Of a DNA stretch of 64,000 nt, positions 52,202-62,524 are shown piece after piece; position 1 is the first letter of the stretch, and each line of letters begins with the position of its first letter. Origin of the DNA: Halorubellus salinus (lineage in GTDB: Archaea > Halobacteriota > Halobacteria > Halobacteriales > Natrialbaceae). The stretch spans positions 62,001 through 126,000 of the forward strand of contig NZ_JAJCVI010000004.1 in NCBI RefSeq assembly GCF_020567525.1, read 5' to 3'. The notes under the pieces were generated by a model. The model did not search any database and was not told the DNA's origin. It saw only the letters and a list, made by a program, of their open reading frames with translations. A program made the position numbers and the translations under genes.

Positions 52202-52651
52202 CTAGTCGTCATCGACCACCAACAGCATCTCGTTCTCCCGATCGTCGACGAACCCACCGCTCGCCGGCGGCTTCACCACCACCTCGACCGTCCCCTGGTC
52301 GCGATTCGCAGCCAACGACGTCGACACTGACACCGACGCCCGCCCATCCTCGCCCGTCCGCCCCGTCACCACCCCATCCAGGTCCGCCGACCCCGACGTC
52401 AACACCACCGTCGCGTTCTCCACCGGCTCCCCCGCATCGTCCACCACCCGCACCGTCACCGACGACTCGCCCTCCGCCACCACCGCCGGCGTCGGTCGTG
52501 CATCCACCTCGTGCACCGCCAACCCACCCACACCAGCGAGCATGTTCATCATCACCGACAGACTCGCCACACCCACCACGAGCGCGATCACGAGCCGAAC
52601 CGGTAACCCCTCGATAGCACGACCATCACGACCGAACACAGCCAGACGCAT
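52202..52651 (-). CDS. Membrane-anchored protein with Ig-like beta domain
   Basis: The 149-residue protein has an N-terminal stretch MRLAVFGRDGRAIEGLPVRL, a hydrophobic helix (about residues 20-45, VIALVVGVASLSVMMNMLAGV) and an external Big/CarboxypepD-reg-like domain (VTVRVVDDAGEPVENATVVLTSGSA...GEDGRASVSV). This layout (short basic lead, one helix, beta domain) is common in haloarchaeal pilin-like or surface proteins, but no prepilin cleavage site is clear. The gene converges on the second Pcm. An upstream in-frame ATG would add Gly/Cys-rich residues and is rejected. Confidence 0.72.
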   Translation of the reverse strand: MRLAVFGRDGRAIEGLPVRLVIALVVGVASLSVMMNMLAGVGGLAVHEVDARPTPAVVAEGESSVTVRVVDDAGEPVENATVVLTSGSADLDGVVTGRTGEDGRASVSVSTSLAANRDQGTVEVVVKPPASGGFVDDRENEMLLVVDDD

Positions 52652-53053
52652 ACCCCACCCTCGCCGCCCCCTCCCACAAGAACCCACGCACCAACAACCC
52701 CCACGACCAAGCGCCAACCGCCCACTTCACGGAGTATCAAACGACCACTTGAGTCTCCGGGAACACTAATACCATCCCACCAGAAGACAAATCCGTCGAC
52801 GGGACTGCCTGTCATCCACCATGGAGACGCCTGTCGACGATCCCCCCAACGGTGGCACCCTGGTGATGGAAGTACCCCAACGCCACCGCCTCTGACACCT
52901 TCCTTTCAGGCCCACGCCCCACAGAGACACCCACAGCGCGACTCACACCCAACGCCATCGCTCACCGAACACGACACCTCTCCCACGAACACGCCCACCG
53001 AACGCAGGTAGGAGCGACGAACGACCTCCTCGTTCGTTGCTGAAAGTAGAAAG
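52652..53053. other. Gene-free C-rich stretch upstream of tRNA-Asp
   Basis: About 400 bp with strong strand asymmetry: the plus strand is rich in C and A, with few G. No open frame is convincing. It ends with the hairpin at 53015-53039 that lies just beyond the 3' end of the first tRNA-Asp. TCAAACGACCACTTGAG near 52737 is the promoter area of the protein at 52202. Confidence 0.5.
53015..53039 (-). terminator. Hairpin downstream of tRNA-Asp copy 1
   Basis: ACGAACGA (53017-53024) pairs with TCGTTCGT (53030-53037) over a CCTCC loop and can extend by two further pairs. It is 15 nt beyond the 3' end of the minus-strand tRNA and is a good terminator candidate. Confidence 0.6.
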
Positions 53054-53126
53054 CGCCCGAGGCGGGATTTGAACCCGCGTCACGACCGTGACAGGGTCGT
53101 ATGATGGGCCACTACACCACCCGGGC
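53054..53126 (-). tRNA. tRNA-Asp (anticodon GTC), copy 1
   Basis: Read on the minus strand, GCCCGGG pairs with CTCGGGC (one G-T), with discriminator G. The anticodon stem CGACC/GGTCG encloses CTGTCAC, anticodon GTC. The T arm GCGGG TTCAAAT CCCGC is perfect. It is identical over all 73 nt to the copy at 53809-53881. Confidence 0.97.
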
Positions 53127-53209
53127 CTACACCACTCACTTTCGCGCGGGGTTATTAATGCGTGTCGATGTGGCATTGGGGCGGTGACCGCTCCCACACT
53201 CGATTCTCC

Positions 53210-53629
53210 TCAACTGAACCGGTCCGTGAGCCGGAACTCGTCAGCCCAGTTGATACGCGACCGTGGTGCACCAGCAGAGGGATCCTCGACGCGCAACCGC
53301 ATCTCTCCAGTCCCAGTAACCGACATCGGAACCCAATACACCTCGTCCGTCTGCGGGGCGTACACCGCGAACGCGTCAACCTCCCCGGGCTCGTAGGACT
53401 GATCGACTCGCCCCTCTTCGTCGACCGTCGAACTGTACAACTTGAACCGAACCGTTCCGTTCACCCAGCTCCCCGTCTTGCACTGCACGCGGAACAACTC
53501 GCCATCTTCGTCCACGACGAGATCGTATCGATCACTGTCACCGAACGGTATCGAGACCGTCAGTCCACATCGCATCAACGCGCTCAGTACAATCGATTCG
53601 GAGATATCACCACGACGTGACGGATTCAT
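53210..53629 (-). CDS. PD-(D/E)XK endonuclease (group-I-intron-type family)
   Basis: This 139-residue protein resembles the stand-alone PD-(D/E)XK family (PDDEXK_5). The opening MNPSRRGDISESIVLSALMRCGLTVSIPFG supplies the conserved Glu helix. The catalytic Asp is in DSDRYDLVVDEDGELF and the Q-x-K pair in RVQCKTGSW, standing for the D/E-x-K motif. A beta-rich DNA-facing part follows (FAVYAPQTDEVYWVPM). Homologues are often linked to introns or mobile DNA. The gene lies alone between two identical tRNA-Asp genes in AT-richer sequence. The frame allows an earlier ATG at 53671; the one at 53629 fits the family N-terminus. Confidence 0.78.
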   Translation of the reverse strand: MNPSRRGDISESIVLSALMRCGLTVSIPFGDSDRYDLVVDEDGELFRVQCKTGSWVNGTVRFKLYSSTVDEEGRVDQSYEPGEVDAFAVYAPQTDEVYWVPMSVTGTGEMRLRVEDPSAGAPRSRINWADEFRLTDRFS

Positions 53630-53808
53630 ACACTCGCTCGTCGCGTCATGTTCTGAAAACCATCGCCCCATTCGCCTTCCTGTTCAGGGCAGCGTCGTGC
53701 CTCTACGAACGAACCACCCGTAGAAGCCGAACCCCGTTCGTCGTCCCATCGAGCGGGAGCTGTCCGCGCAGAGAACGGGCATCGCTCAGGGGTTAGCGTT
53801 CGAAGAAG

Positions 53809-53881
53809 CGCCCGAGGCGGGATTTGAACCCGCGTCACGACCGTGACAGGGTCGTATGATGGGCCACTACACCACCCGGGC
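53809..53881 (-). tRNA. tRNA-Asp (anticodon GTC), copy 2
   Basis: All 73 nt are identical to the copy at 53054-53126, with the same anticodon GTC and discriminator G. Flanks share only a few bases immediately next to the gene (AAGCG side), so the duplication unit is the tRNA itself. It lies upstream of the RNA polymerase promoter, on the opposite strand. Confidence 0.97.
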
Positions 53882-53962
53882 TGCACTCTCACGTATCGCG
53901 GTTAGACGATTAAGGCTTTCTACTCGGGACGAGTGTGGGTGTGTTCATCGTGGCACAAACGC

Positions 53963-53969
53963 TTTATAT
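53963..53969 (+). promoter_or_regulatory. Distal TATA box of the RNA polymerase operon
   Basis: TTTATAT sits in ACGCTTTATATCGG. A start near 53993 would give a leader of about 150 nt before rpoH. A second weaker box, GTTAAAT (54073-54079), would give a leader of about 40 nt. Confidence 0.6.
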
Positions 53970-54002
53970 CGGTAGCGTTCTTAGGTAGGGTAAGGTCGGT
54001 GG

Positions 54003-54034
54003 CCCGCCGTTGCCGCCCTCTGCCTCCCGGCGGG
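54003..54034 (+). promoter_or_regulatory. Hairpin in the rpoH leader
   Basis: CCCGCCG (54003-54009) pairs perfectly with CGGCGGG (54028-54034) near the predicted 5' end of the long leader. It could regulate operon expression by attenuation or processing; function is not shown. Confidence 0.4.
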
Positions 54035-54145
54035 TCGCGAGAGTGGCAATGCCGCGCGCGTACTTGGCAAGTGTTAAATGCCTCCCGTCTGTATGAGCCT
54101 GTAGTATCTCGTGACAGCAGTTTCTCCCGCCCGCCAGACACACTC

Positions 54146-54373
54146 ATGGTAAATGTAAGCCAACACGAACTCGTGCCAGAGCACACGCTCCTCGAAGAGG
54201 ACGAACTCGAGGAAGTGCTCGAAGAGTACGATATCGACCGTACCGACTTACCGAAGATCAAGCGGAAGGACCCGGCGCTACCGGACGAGGCGAGCGTCGG
54301 TGACGTCGTCAAGATCGTTCGAGATTCGCGAACAACAGACACGGCCGTCGTGTACCGACTTGTTGTAGAGTAA
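54146..54373 (+). CDS. rpoH: DNA-directed RNA polymerase subunit H (Rpb5 C-terminal type)
   Basis: The 75-residue subunit, [45 protein letters not shown], followed by [10 protein letters not shown] and a C-terminal VVYRLVVE, is the typical archaeal RpoH. It corresponds to the C-terminal domain of eukaryotic Rpb5 at the jaw of the enzyme. It is the first gene of the operon and ends four bases before rpoB2. Confidence 0.97.
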   Translation: MVNVSQHELVPEHTLLEEDELEEVLEEYDIDRTDLPKIKRKDPALPDEASVGDVVKIVRDSRTTDTAVVYRLVVE

Positions 54374-54377
54374 AATA

Positions 54378-55943
54378 ATGGATAGAGAAAATAGACGCGT
54401 TATCTCGAAGGAGTATTTCGGGAAGGATCGCCTCGCTGAACATCACTTCCGGTCGTTCAATTCGTTCCTGAACCGGGGGATGCAGCAGGTCGTCGACGAG
54501 AAGGAGACGATCGAGACGGACATCGGTGACAAGGAGGGTGAGGAGCCGGTGTTCGTCGAGTTGAGTGACGTTCGCGTCGTCACGCCGCGTGTACGCGAGG
54601 CGGACGGTTCGGAGGAGCTCTTGTATCCGCAGGAGGCACGCCTTCGGAACATCACGTACTCCGCGCCCGTGTTCATGGAGATGTCCATCGTGAAGGGCGA
54701 GGAGGGCGAGGAGCGCGTCGTCGACAAGACGGAGACGAAGGTCGGTCGGATGCCGATCATGGTCGGTTCCGACAAGTGTAACATCGCTGGGTTCAGCGAC
54801 GAGGAGCTCATCGAGATCGGCGAGGACCCCGCCGACCCTGGTGGGTACTTCATCGTGAACGGCAGCGAGCGCGTGCTGATGACGAGCGAGGACCTGGCGC
54901 CGAACAAGATTCTCGCGGAGTACGACACGAAGTACGGCGACGAGATCCAGGTCGCGAAGACCTTCTCGCAGCGTCGTGGCTACCGGGCGCTCGTCCTCAC
55001 CGAGCGGACGCGCGATGGGCTGCTCGAGGTGTCGTTCCCGTCGGTGTCGGGGTCGATCAACTTCGTGACGCTCGTGCGTGCACTCGGGCTCGAGTCCGAC
55101 GAGGAGATCGTCCATCGGGTCAGCGACGACCCGGAGGTCGTGAAGTACATGCTGGAGAACCTGGAGGCTGCGGAAGTGCAGACCGAGGAGGAGGCCATCG
55201 AGGCGCTCGGGAAGCGCGTCGCGAGCGGCCAGGGGAAGAACTACCAGCTGAAGCGCGCGAACTACGTCATCGACCGGTACCTGCTCCCGCACCTCCACGA
55301 GGAGGGCGTCGAGGAGGAGGAGACGCGCATCAACAAGGCGTACTACCTCTGTCGGATGGCGGAGGCGTGCTTCGAGCTCGCGCTCGGTCGCCGCGAGTCC
55401 GACGACAAGGACCACTACGCGAACAAGCGCCTGAAGGTGAGCGGGGACCTGATGAAGGACCTGTTCCGGACGGCGTTGAACAAGCTGGCGCGTGACGTGA
55501 AGTACCAGTTGGAGCGTGCGAACATGCGGAACCGGCAGCTGTCCGTGAATACGGTCGTTCGTTCGGACGTGCTGACGGAGCGCCTCGAGCACCCGATCGC
55601 GACGGGGAACTGGGTCGGCGGGCGGTCTGGGGTCTCCCAGCTCGTCGACCGCACGGACTTCATGGGCGTCCTCAGTCACCTGCGGCGCCTCCGCAGTCCG
55701 CTCAGTCGCTCGCAGCCGCACTTCGAGGCGCGAGACCTGCACGCGACCCAGTGGGGTCGCATCTGTCCGTCGGAGACGCCGGAGGGACCGAACTGTGGGC
55801 TCGTGAAGAACTTCGCGCAGGCGATGGAGCTCTCACAGAACATCGAGGACGAACAGGGCTTGAAGCGACAACTCGACTCCATGGGCGTGGAGGGTATCCC
55901 GGGGCTGCAGGGCCAGGGGCACGATCAGCCCGCTGACGACTAA
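54378..55943 (+). CDS. rpoB2: DNA-directed RNA polymerase subunit B''
   Basis: The 521-residue subunit is the N-terminal half of the second-largest subunit, split from B' as in halophiles and methanogens. It contains the protrusion and lobe ([30 protein letters not shown]) and the fork-loop region [38 protein letters not shown]. It continues [26 protein letters not shown] near the end. The stop is followed by one base and then the ATG of rpoB1. Codon use is uniform with the genome. Confidence 0.98.
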   Translation: MDRENRRVISKEYFGKDRLAEHHFRSFNSFLNRGMQQVVDEKETIETDIGDKEGEEPVFVELSDVRVVTPRVREADGSEELLYPQEARLRNITYSAPVFMEMSIVKGEEGEERVVDKTETKVGRMPIMVGSDKCNIAGFSDEELIEIGEDPADPGGYFIVNGSERVLMTSEDLAPNKILAEYDTKYGDEIQVAKTFSQRRGYRALVLTERTRDGLLEVSFPSVSGSINFVTLVRALGLESDEEIVHRVSDDPEVVKYMLENLEAAEVQTEEEAIEALGKRVASGQGKNYQLKRANYVIDRYLLPHLHEEGVEEEETRINKAYYLCRMAEACFELALGRRESDDKDHYANKRLKVSGDLMKDLFRTALNKLARDVKYQLERANMRNRQLSVNTVVRSDVLTERLEHPIATGNWVGGRSGVSQLVDRTDFMGVLSHLRRLRSPLSRSQPHFEARDLHATQWGRICPSETPEGPNCGLVKNFAQAMELSQNIEDEQGLKRQLDSMGVEGIPGLQGQGHDQPADD

Positions 55944-55944
55944 C

Positions 55945-57774
55945 ATGAGTAAACAGCAACGCGAAGCGAAGGTGTACGTGAACGGTAGTCTCGTCGGGAC
56001 ACATCCCGAACCGCATCAGCTTGCCGACCAGATCCGCGAGGAGCGGCGATTCGGCGACATCTCGGAGATGGTGAACGTGTCCGTGAAGGACCGGACGCGC
56101 GAGGTCATCATCAACGCGGACGCGGGGCGTGCGCGCCGGCCGCTCATCGTCGTCGAGGAGGGCGAGCCGCTCATCGACGAGACGGAGATCGAGGCGCTCG
56201 AGGACGGCGAGCTCGAGTTCCAGGACCTCGTCGACAACGGTCGCATCGAGTTCATCGACGCGGAGGAGGAGGAGGACATCCTCGTTGCCGTGGACCGCGA
56301 GGACGTCACTGCGGACCACACGCATCTCGAGGTCGACCCGCAGCTGATCTTCGGGATCGGTGCGGGGATGATCCCGTACCCCGAGCACAACGCGAGTCCG
56401 CGCATCACGATGGGTGCGGGGATGATCAAGCAGAGTCTCGGGCTGCCGAGCGCGAACTACCGGATCCGGCCGGACACGCGCCAGCACCTCCTGCATTACC
56501 CGCAGCTGTCGATGGTGAAGACGCAGACGACGGAGCAGATCGGGTACGACGACCGGCCGGCGGCGCAGAACTTCGTCGTCGCCGTGATGTCCTACGAGGG
56601 GTTCAACATCGAGGACGCGCTCGTGATGAACCAGGGCTCCGTGGACCGTGCGCTCGCTCGCTCGCACTTCTTCCGGACGTACGAGGGCGAGGAACGCCGG
56701 TATCCCGGTGGCCAGGAGGATCGCTTCGAGATCCCGAGTCAGGACGTGCGTGGTGCGCGCGGTGAGGAGGCGTACACGCACCTGGACGAGGACGGTCTCG
56801 TGAACCCGGAGACGCGCGTCGGCGAGAACGACGTGCTGCTCGGGAAGACGAGCCCGCCGCGCTTCCTCGAGGAGCCCGACGACATGGGTGGTCTCAGCCC
56901 CCAGAAGCGCCGCGAGACGTCGGTGACGATGCGTTCCGGCGAGTCCGGTGTCGTGGACACGGTGACGTTGATGGAGGGCGAGGACGGCTCGAAGCTCTCG
57001 AAGGTCTCGGTGCGCGACGAACGCATCCCCGAGCTCGGGGACAAGTTCGCGTCCCGGCACGGCCAGAAGGGCGTCGTCGGTCACATCGCGCCCCAGGAGG
57101 ACATGCCGTTCACGCAGGAAGGGGTCGTTCCGGACCTCGTCCTGAACCCGCACGCGCTCCCGTCGCGGATGACGGTCGGGCACGTCCTGGAGATGCTCGG
57201 CGGGAAGACGGGCGCGCTCGAGGGACGCCGCGTCGACGGGACGCCGTTCACGGGCGAGAACGAGGACGAGATCCGCGGTGGCTTGGAGGACCGCGGCTTC
57301 CACTCCTCGGGGAAGGAGATCCTCTACTCGGGCGTGTCCGGGGAGAAGATTGAGGCGGAGATCTTCGTCGGGGTCATCTTCTACCAGAAGCTGTACCACA
57401 TGGTCTCGAACAAGCTCCACGCGCGTTCGCGTGGCCCCGTGCAGGTGCTCACGCGACAGCCCACGGAGGGGCGTGCTCGCGAGGGCGGCCTGCGCGTCGG
57501 GGAGATGGAACGCGACGTCCTCATCGGGCACGGTGCGGCGATGGCGCTCAAGGAGCGCTTGCTCGACGAGTCCGACCGCGAGTTCATCAACGTCTGCGGG
57601 GAGTGCGGGATGAGTGCAGTGGAGAACGTCGACCAGCGGCGTGTGTACTGTCCGAACTGCGGTGAGGAGACGGACATCCACGAGATAGAGATGAGTTACG
57701 CCTTCAAGCTCCTGCTGGACGAGATGAAGGCGCTCGGTATCGCGCCGCGACTCGAACTGGAGGACGCAGTCTGA
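55945..57774 (+). CDS. rpoB1: DNA-directed RNA polymerase subunit B'
   Basis: The 609-residue C-terminal half of the second-largest subunit carries the hybrid-binding and wall domains. Motifs are [16 protein letters not shown]-like ([21 protein letters not shown]), [13 protein letters not shown] (catalytic-site lysines), [14 protein letters not shown], and a C-terminal zinc ribbon with CGECGMS and YCPNCGEE (near residues 550-575). It starts one base after the rpoB2 stop and ends three bases before rpoA1. Confidence 0.98.
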   Translation: MSKQQREAKVYVNGSLVGTHPEPHQLADQIREERRFGDISEMVNVSVKDRTREVIINADAGRARRPLIVVEEGEPLIDETEIEALEDGELEFQDLVDNGRIEFIDAEEEEDILVAVDREDVTADHTHLEVDPQLIFGIGAGMIPYPEHNASPRITMGAGMIKQSLGLPSANYRIRPDTRQHLLHYPQLSMVKTQTTEQIGYDDRPAAQNFVVAVMSYEGFNIEDALVMNQGSVDRALARSHFFRTYEGEERRYPGGQEDRFEIPSQDVRGARGEEAYTHLDEDGLVNPETRVGENDVLLGKTSPPRFLEEPDDMGGLSPQKRRETSVTMRSGESGVVDTVTLMEGEDGSKLSKVSVRDERIPELGDKFASRHGQKGVVGHIAPQEDMPFTQEGVVPDLVLNPHALPSRMTVGHVLEMLGGKTGALEGRRVDGTPFTGENEDEIRGGLEDRGFHSSGKEILYSGVSGEKIEAEIFVGVIFYQKLYHMVSNKLHARSRGPVQVLTRQPTEGRAREGGLRVGEMERDVLIGHGAAMALKERLLDESDREFINVCGECGMSAVENVDQRRVYCPNCGEETDIHEIEMSYAFKLLLDEMKALGIAPRLELEDAV

Positions 57775-57777
57775 ACC

Positions 57778-60711
57778 ATGTCGACAGGACAATCACCCAA
57801 GGAGATAGGGGAGATCAGCTTCGGGCTGATGGACCCGGAGGAGTACCGCGAGATGAGTGCGACGAAGGTCATCACGGCCGACACGTACGACGACGACGGG
57901 TTCCCCATCGACATGGGGCTCATGGACCCGCGTCTCGGCGTCATCGACCCGGGGTTGGAGTGCAAGACCTGCGGGAAGCACAGCGGGTCGTGTAACGGGC
58001 ACTTCGGTCACATCGAGCTGGCGGCGCCCGTCATCCACGTCGGGTTCACGAAGCTCATCCGACGACTGCTGCGTGGGACGTGCCGCGAGTGCGCGCGGCT
58101 CTGTCTCACCGAGGACGAGCGCGAGGACTTCGCTCGCGACCTGAACAACGCGCGGAAGCTCGGGAACGACCTGAACGACGTGACGAAGGCCGCGATCCGG
58201 CAGGCGCGCAAGAAGGACCGGTGTCCGTTCTGTGGCGAGGTCCAGTTCGACATCCAGCACGAGAAGCCGACGACGTACTACGAGGTCCAGCAGGTCCTCA
58301 CGTCGGAGTACTCGCAGGAAATCGCGAGCGCGATGCAGGGCGACGAGGAGGAGGACGTGGCGCCGATGGGTCGCGAGGAGCTCGCCGAAGCCACCGAGAT
58401 CGACCTGTCGCGTGTCAACGAGATCCTCTCCGGGGAGTTCCGGCCGCGTGAGTCCGACCGGAAGGCCATCGAGAAGGCGCTCGACGTGGACCTCACCGAG
58501 GAGGACATGAACAAGCTGATGCCGAGCGACATCCGGGACTGGTTCGAGGACATCCCCGACGAGGACCTCGAGGTGCTCGGCATCAACCCCGACCGCAGTC
58601 GGCCGGAGTGGATGATCTTGACGGTGCTTCCGGTACCGCCGGTGACGGCGCGACCGTCCATCACGCTCGACAACGGGCAGCGCAGCGAGGACGACCTCAC
58701 GCACAAGCTCGTGGACATCATCCGTATCAACCAGCGGTTCATGGAGAACCGCGAGGCGGGGGCGCCCCAGCTCATCATCGAGGACCTCTGGGAGCTCCTG
58801 CAGTACCACGTGACGACGTTCATGGACAACGAGATCTCGGGCACGCCGCCGGCGCGACACCGCTCCGGGCGCCCGCTGAAGACGCTCTCCCAGCGCCTCA
58901 AGGGCAAGGAGGGTCGATTCCGTGGGTCGCTGTCCGGGAAGCGCGTGAACTTCAGTGCTCGTACCGTCATCAGTCCGGACCCGACGCTCTCGCTGAACGA
59001 GGTCGGCGTCCCGGATCGCGTCGCGAAGGAGATGACGCAGACGATGAACGTCACGGAGCGCAACCTCGCGGACGCGCGCCGGTACGTCTCCAACGGGCCG
59101 GAAGGTCATCCGGGCGCGAACTACGTGAAGCGACCGGACGGGCGTCGGCTGAAGGTCACGGAGAAGAACTGCGAGGAGCTCTCCGAGAAGGTCGAGGCCG
59201 GCTGGGAGGTCAACCGCCACCTCGTCGACGGCGACATCGTCGTCTTCAACCGGCAGCCGTCGCTGCACCGGATGTCCATCATGGCGCACGAGGTCGTCGT
59301 GATGCCGTCGAAGACGTTCCGCCTGAACACCGTCGTCTGTCCGCCGTACAACGCTGACTTCGACGGCGACGAGATGAACATGCACGCCCTCCAGAACGAG
59401 GAGGCGCGAGCGGAGGCGCGCGTCCTGATGCGCGTCCAGGAGCAGATCCTCTCGCCGCGGTTCGGTGAGAACATCATCGGCGCCATCCAGGACCACATCA
59501 GCGGGACGTACCTGCTGACGAACCAGAACCCGCACTTCAACGAGACGCAGGCGCTCGACCTGCTGCGTGCGACCCGTATCGACGAGCTCCCCGACCCGAG
59601 CGGCGAGGAAGCGGGCGAGCCGTACTGGACGGGTCGCGACATCTTCTCGGAGCTGCTGCCGGACGACCTCAACATCGAGTTCCGCGGGACCGTCGGCGAC
59701 GACGTCGTCGTCGAGGACGGGACGCTCGTCGAGGGCACCATCGCGGAGGACGAGGTCGGCGAGTTCGGCGGGCAGATCGTCGACACGATCGTGAAGGTGT
59801 ACGGGACGACGCGCGCTCGCATCTTCATCAACGAGGTCGCGGCGCTCGCGATGCGCTCGATCATGCACTTCGGGTTCTCGATCGGGATCGACGACGAGAC
59901 CATCTCGACGGAAGCCCAGGACCGCATCGACGAGACGATCGACGAGGCCTACGACCGCACGGAGGAGCTCATCGAGACGTACGAGAAGGGCGAACTCGAG
60001 AGCCTCCCCGGTCGCACGGTCGACGAGACCCTCGAGATGAAGATCATGCAGACGCTCGGGAAGGCGCGTGACAACGCTGGGGACATCGCCGAGGAGCACT
60101 TCGACGAGGAGAACCCGGCGGTCGTCATGGCGAACTCCGGGGCGCGTGGGTCGATGCTGAACCTCACGCAGATGGCTGGCTGTGTCGGCCAGCAGGCGGT
60201 TCGTGGGAACCGCATCAACCGCGGGTACGAGGACCGCACCCTCAGCCACTACAAGAAGGACGACCTGAGCGCTGACGCGCACGGGTTCGTCGAGCACTCC
60301 TACACGGGCGGGTTGACGCCGCGGGAGTTCTTCTTCCACGCGATGGGTGGCCGCGAGGGCCTCGTGGACACGGCCGTCCGGACGTCGAAGTCCGGGTACC
60401 TCCAGCGGCGCCTCATCAACGCGCTGTCCGAACTGGAGACGCAGTACGACGGCACGGTCCGGGACACCTCGGACACGATCGTTCAGTTCGAGTTCGGTGA
60501 GGACTCGACGAGTCCGGTCCAGGTCGCACACGACGCGGAGAGTGGCGTGGACGTCGAGCAGATCGCGGACCGCATCCTCGACAACGAGTTCGCGGACGCG
60601 CAGTCGAAGGCGGAGTTCCTCGGCGACGAGGCCCGTCCGACGAACCTCTCAGAGCACGCGGAAGCGCGTCGTAACCCCGACCTCCTCACGGAGGTGGAGT
60701 CGGATGACTGA
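57778..60711 (+). CDS. rpoA1: DNA-directed RNA polymerase subunit A'
   Basis: This 977-residue subunit is the N-terminal two thirds of the largest subunit. The clamp zinc site is [18 protein letters not shown] near residues 61-78, with a second Cys set at RECARLC and CPFCGE. The active centre is [12 protein letters not shown] (three Asp, near 524-535). The bridge helix region [35 protein letters not shown] lies close to the C-terminus, where the archaeal split to A'' occurs. The stop overlaps the rpoA2 start (ATGACTGA). Confidence 0.98.
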   Translation: MSTGQSPKEIGEISFGLMDPEEYREMSATKVITADTYDDDGFPIDMGLMDPRLGVIDPGLECKTCGKHSGSCNGHFGHIELAAPVIHVGFTKLIRRLLRGTCRECARLCLTEDEREDFARDLNNARKLGNDLNDVTKAAIRQARKKDRCPFCGEVQFDIQHEKPTTYYEVQQVLTSEYSQEIASAMQGDEEEDVAPMGREELAEATEIDLSRVNEILSGEFRPRESDRKAIEKALDVDLTEEDMNKLMPSDIRDWFEDIPDEDLEVLGINPDRSRPEWMILTVLPVPPVTARPSITLDNGQRSEDDLTHKLVDIIRINQRFMENREAGAPQLIIEDLWELLQYHVTTFMDNEISGTPPARHRSGRPLKTLSQRLKGKEGRFRGSLSGKRVNFSARTVISPDPTLSLNEVGVPDRVAKEMTQTMNVTERNLADARRYVSNGPEGHPGANYVKRPDGRRLKVTEKNCEELSEKVEAGWEVNRHLVDGDIVVFNRQPSLHRMSIMAHEVVVMPSKTFRLNTVVCPPYNADFDGDEMNMHALQNEEARAEARVLMRVQEQILSPRFGENIIGAIQDHISGTYLLTNQNPHFNETQALDLLRATRIDELPDPSGEEAGEPYWTGRDIFSELLPDDLNIEFRGTVGDDVVVEDGTLVEGTIAEDEVGEFGGQIVDTIVKVYGTTRARIFINEVAALAMRSIMHFGFSIGIDDETISTEAQDRIDETIDEAYDRTEELIETYEKGELESLPGRTVDETLEMKIMQTLGKARDNAGDIAEEHFDEENPAVVMANSGARGSMLNLTQMAGCVGQQAVRGNRINRGYEDRTLSHYKKDDLSADAHGFVEHSYTGGLTPREFFFHAMGGREGLVDTAVRTSKSGYLQRRLINALSELETQYDGTVRDTSDTIVQFEFGEDSTSPVQVAHDAESGVDVEQIADRILDNEFADAQSKAEFLGDEARPTNLSEHAEARRNPDLLTEVESDD

Positions 60712-61924
60712 GTTCGACGTCTCGGCGGACGTGGAAGCGGTCGTCGAGGACCGCGACATTCCGGAGGACCTCCGCGAGGACGTGTATCGCGTCGTCGAGG
60801 AGCGGAGTCTGAGCGTGGAGGCGGCCGACGAGATCGCGAAGGCCGTCGAGAACCGCTACCGGGAGACGCGCGTCGAGCCGCTCGACCCGGTCGGGACGGT
60901 GAGTGCGCAGTCGATCGGTGAGCCGGGGACGCAGCTGACGATGAACACGTTCCACTACGCGGGCGTCGCGGAGATCGACGTGACGCAGGGACTGCCGCGT
61001 CTCATCGAGCTCGTGGACGCGCGGAAGACGCCGGACACGCCGATGATGACGATCTACCTCGAGGACGAGTACGCGGAGAGCCGCGAGCGCGCCCACGAGG
61101 TCGTCTGGCAGCTCGAGGCGACGAAGATCCTCGCGCTCGGGGACGTGTCGACGAACGTCGCGGACATGAACGTCTCCATCGACCTGAACCCTGATACGCT
61201 CCAGGAGCGCTGGCCGACGGTGGCCGACACCGGCGAGATCGCCGGTGAGATCGCGGAGATCATCGAGGATTCGCTCGGTGTGACGACGATCCAGAAGGGG
61301 ACGAACGTCCAGTTCGGGCCCGAGGAGCCGAGTTACCGCGACCTCCTCCAGCTCGTCGAGGAGCTCCGCGAGATCACGTTCAAGGGTATCGAGGAGATCT
61401 CGCGGGTCGTCATCCGGAAGGAGGACGTCGAGACGCCCGAGGACGAGGAACGCGAGGAGTTCGTGCTGTACACGGAAGGGTCGTCGTTCGGTGACGCCCT
61501 GGAGATCGAGGGCGTGGACGCCTCGCGGTCGTCGTGTAACAACATCCACGAGATCCATCGGACGCTCGGTATCGAGGCTGCCCGGGAGACCATCATCGAG
61601 GAGACCAACGACACGCTGAAAGAGCAGGGGTTGGACAACGTGAACGTCCGGCACCTGATGTTGGTCGCGGACATGATGACGAACCGCGGCGAGATCGAGT
61701 CCATCGGCCGGCACGGTATCAGTGGGTCGAAGGAGTCGGTGCTCGCGCGTGCGGCGTTCGAGGTCACGGTCAATCACCTGCTCGACGCCGCCATTCACGG
61801 CGAGGTCGACGACCTGAACGGTGTGACGGAGAACGTCATCGTCGGGAAGCCGATCAAGCTCGGGACGGGTGACGTCGACCTCCGGATGGGGTCGCTGTCG
61901 AAGTCGGGCGAGCAAGCGGACTGA
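60704..61924 (+). CDS. rpoA2: DNA-directed RNA polymerase subunit A''
   Basis: The 406-residue C-terminal third of the largest subunit includes the rest of the trigger loop ([27 protein letters not shown]) near residues 63-90, the cleft ([19 protein letters not shown]) and the end [39 protein letters not shown]. It begins inside the last codons of rpoA1, and its stop overlaps the nusA ATG, so translation is coupled. Confidence 0.98.
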   Translation: MTEFDVSADVEAVVEDRDIPEDLREDVYRVVEERSLSVEAADEIAKAVENRYRETRVEPLDPVGTVSAQSIGEPGTQLTMNTFHYAGVAEIDVTQGLPRLIELVDARKTPDTPMMTIYLEDEYAESRERAHEVVWQLEATKILALGDVSTNVADMNVSIDLNPDTLQERWPTVADTGEIAGEIAEIIEDSLGVTTIQKGTNVQFGPEEPSYRDLLQLVEELREITFKGIEEISRVVIRKEDVETPEDEEREEFVLYTEGSSFGDALEIEGVDASRSSCNNIHEIHRTLGIEAARETIIEETNDTLKEQGLDNVNVRHLMLVADMMTNRGEIESIGRHGISGSKESVLARAAFEVTVNHLLDAAIHGEVDDLNGVTENVIVGKPIKLGTGDVDLRMGSLSKSGEQAD

Positions 61925-62343
61925 TGGCGCGGACGCTGTCGGACGAGGCGCGCCGGGTCCTCGGGCTGTTCGAGGACGTCACGGGCGCGACCGGGCTGGA
62001 TTGCCTGGTGTACGACGACCGCGTGGTCGTCCTGGTCGCCCGCGGTGACATGGGTGAGGCGATCGGGCCGGGCGGCGAGCACGTCGGCGAGTTCGAGGAG
62101 CGCCTCGGGCGCGACGCGAAGCTCGTCGAGGACGCGAACACGCCCGGTGATTTCGTCGCGAACGCGCTCGCGCCGGCGGCGGTGTACAACGTCACGGTCA
62201 GCGAGAACGGTGATACGGTCGCGTACGTGGAGGTCGACGAGGCCGACACCGGTGTCGCCATCGGTGCGGACGGTCGGAACATCGAGGCGGCGCGGGCGCT
62301 CGCGCGACGGCACGTGGACGTCGACGACATCGAGTTGACGTAG
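61924..62343 (+). CDS. nusA: NusA-like transcription termination/elongation factor
   Basis: The 139-residue archaeal NusA has two KH domains only, with loops GEAIGPGGEHV (about residues 44-54) and GVAIGADGRNI (about 112-122). It lacks the N-terminal and S1 domains of bacterial NusA and binds RNA. The ATG overlaps the rpoA2 stop. Its last codons form the first copy of a 38-bp tandem repeat. Confidence 0.96.
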   Translation: MARTLSDEARRVLGLFEDVTGATGLDCLVYDDRVVVLVARGDMGEAIGPGGEHVGEFEERLGRDAKLVEDANTPGDFVANALAPAAVYNVTVSENGDTVAYVEVDEADTGVAIGADGRNIEAARALARRHVDVDDIELT

Positions 62344-62416
62344 GCGAGTCGGTGGACGTCGACGACATCGAGTTGACGTAGGCGAGTCGGTGGACGTCGA
62401 CGACGTCGAGTCGACG
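62314..62416. repeat. 38-bp tandem repeat, about 2.7 copies, beginning inside nusA
   Basis: GTGGACGTCGACGACATCGA starts at 62314 and again at 62352, and a degenerate copy starts at 62390. The first two 38-bp units are identical, including the TAG stop of nusA in GTTGACGTAGGCG. The third has two or more substitutions and is truncated. Confidence 0.95.
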
Positions 62417-62454
62417 TGGTCGCTCGCGACCGCGAACCCGTCGGCGTGCGTACC

Positions 62455-62461
62455 TATTTAT
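62455..62461 (+). promoter_or_regulatory. TATA box upstream of the cetZ leader ORF
   Basis: TATTTAT is centred 28 nt before the ATG at 62486, which predicts transcription starting at or next to that ATG. Confidence 0.65.
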
Positions 62462-62485
62462 CCTCGTCGTGCGTGATATCTACGT

Positions 62486-62524
62486 ATGATTCACGAGGGT
62501 AGTGTCCGGGGTGAGCGGGCGTGA
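62486..62524 (+). CDS. Putative 12-codon leaderless upstream ORF overlapping cetZ start
   Basis: The ATG at 62486 opens a frame coding MIHEGSVRGERA and ends with TGA at 62522-62524. The stop overlaps the cetZ GTG (62521-62523) as GTGA. The ATG sits where the TATA box predicts the transcript start. The peptide has no family features. It may serve to bring ribosomes to the cetZ start by termination-reinitiation. Real translation is not proven. Confidence 0.4.
   Translation: MIHEGSVRGERA

Noticed and set aside
50434-53050. Strong C-over-G asymmetry on the plus strand as a replication-switch signal
   Set aside because: Other short tracts in the window show opposite local skew with gene orientation, so a window this small cannot support an origin or terminus claim.
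53054-53881. tRNA-Asp considered as intron-split with a homing endonuclease inside
   Set aside because: Both tRNA copies are full-length and uninterrupted with standard arms, so the nuclease is between genes, not in an intron.
57793-60531. 912-codon minus-strand open frame opposite rpoA1
   Set aside because: Antisense shadow of a highly conserved RNA polymerase gene.
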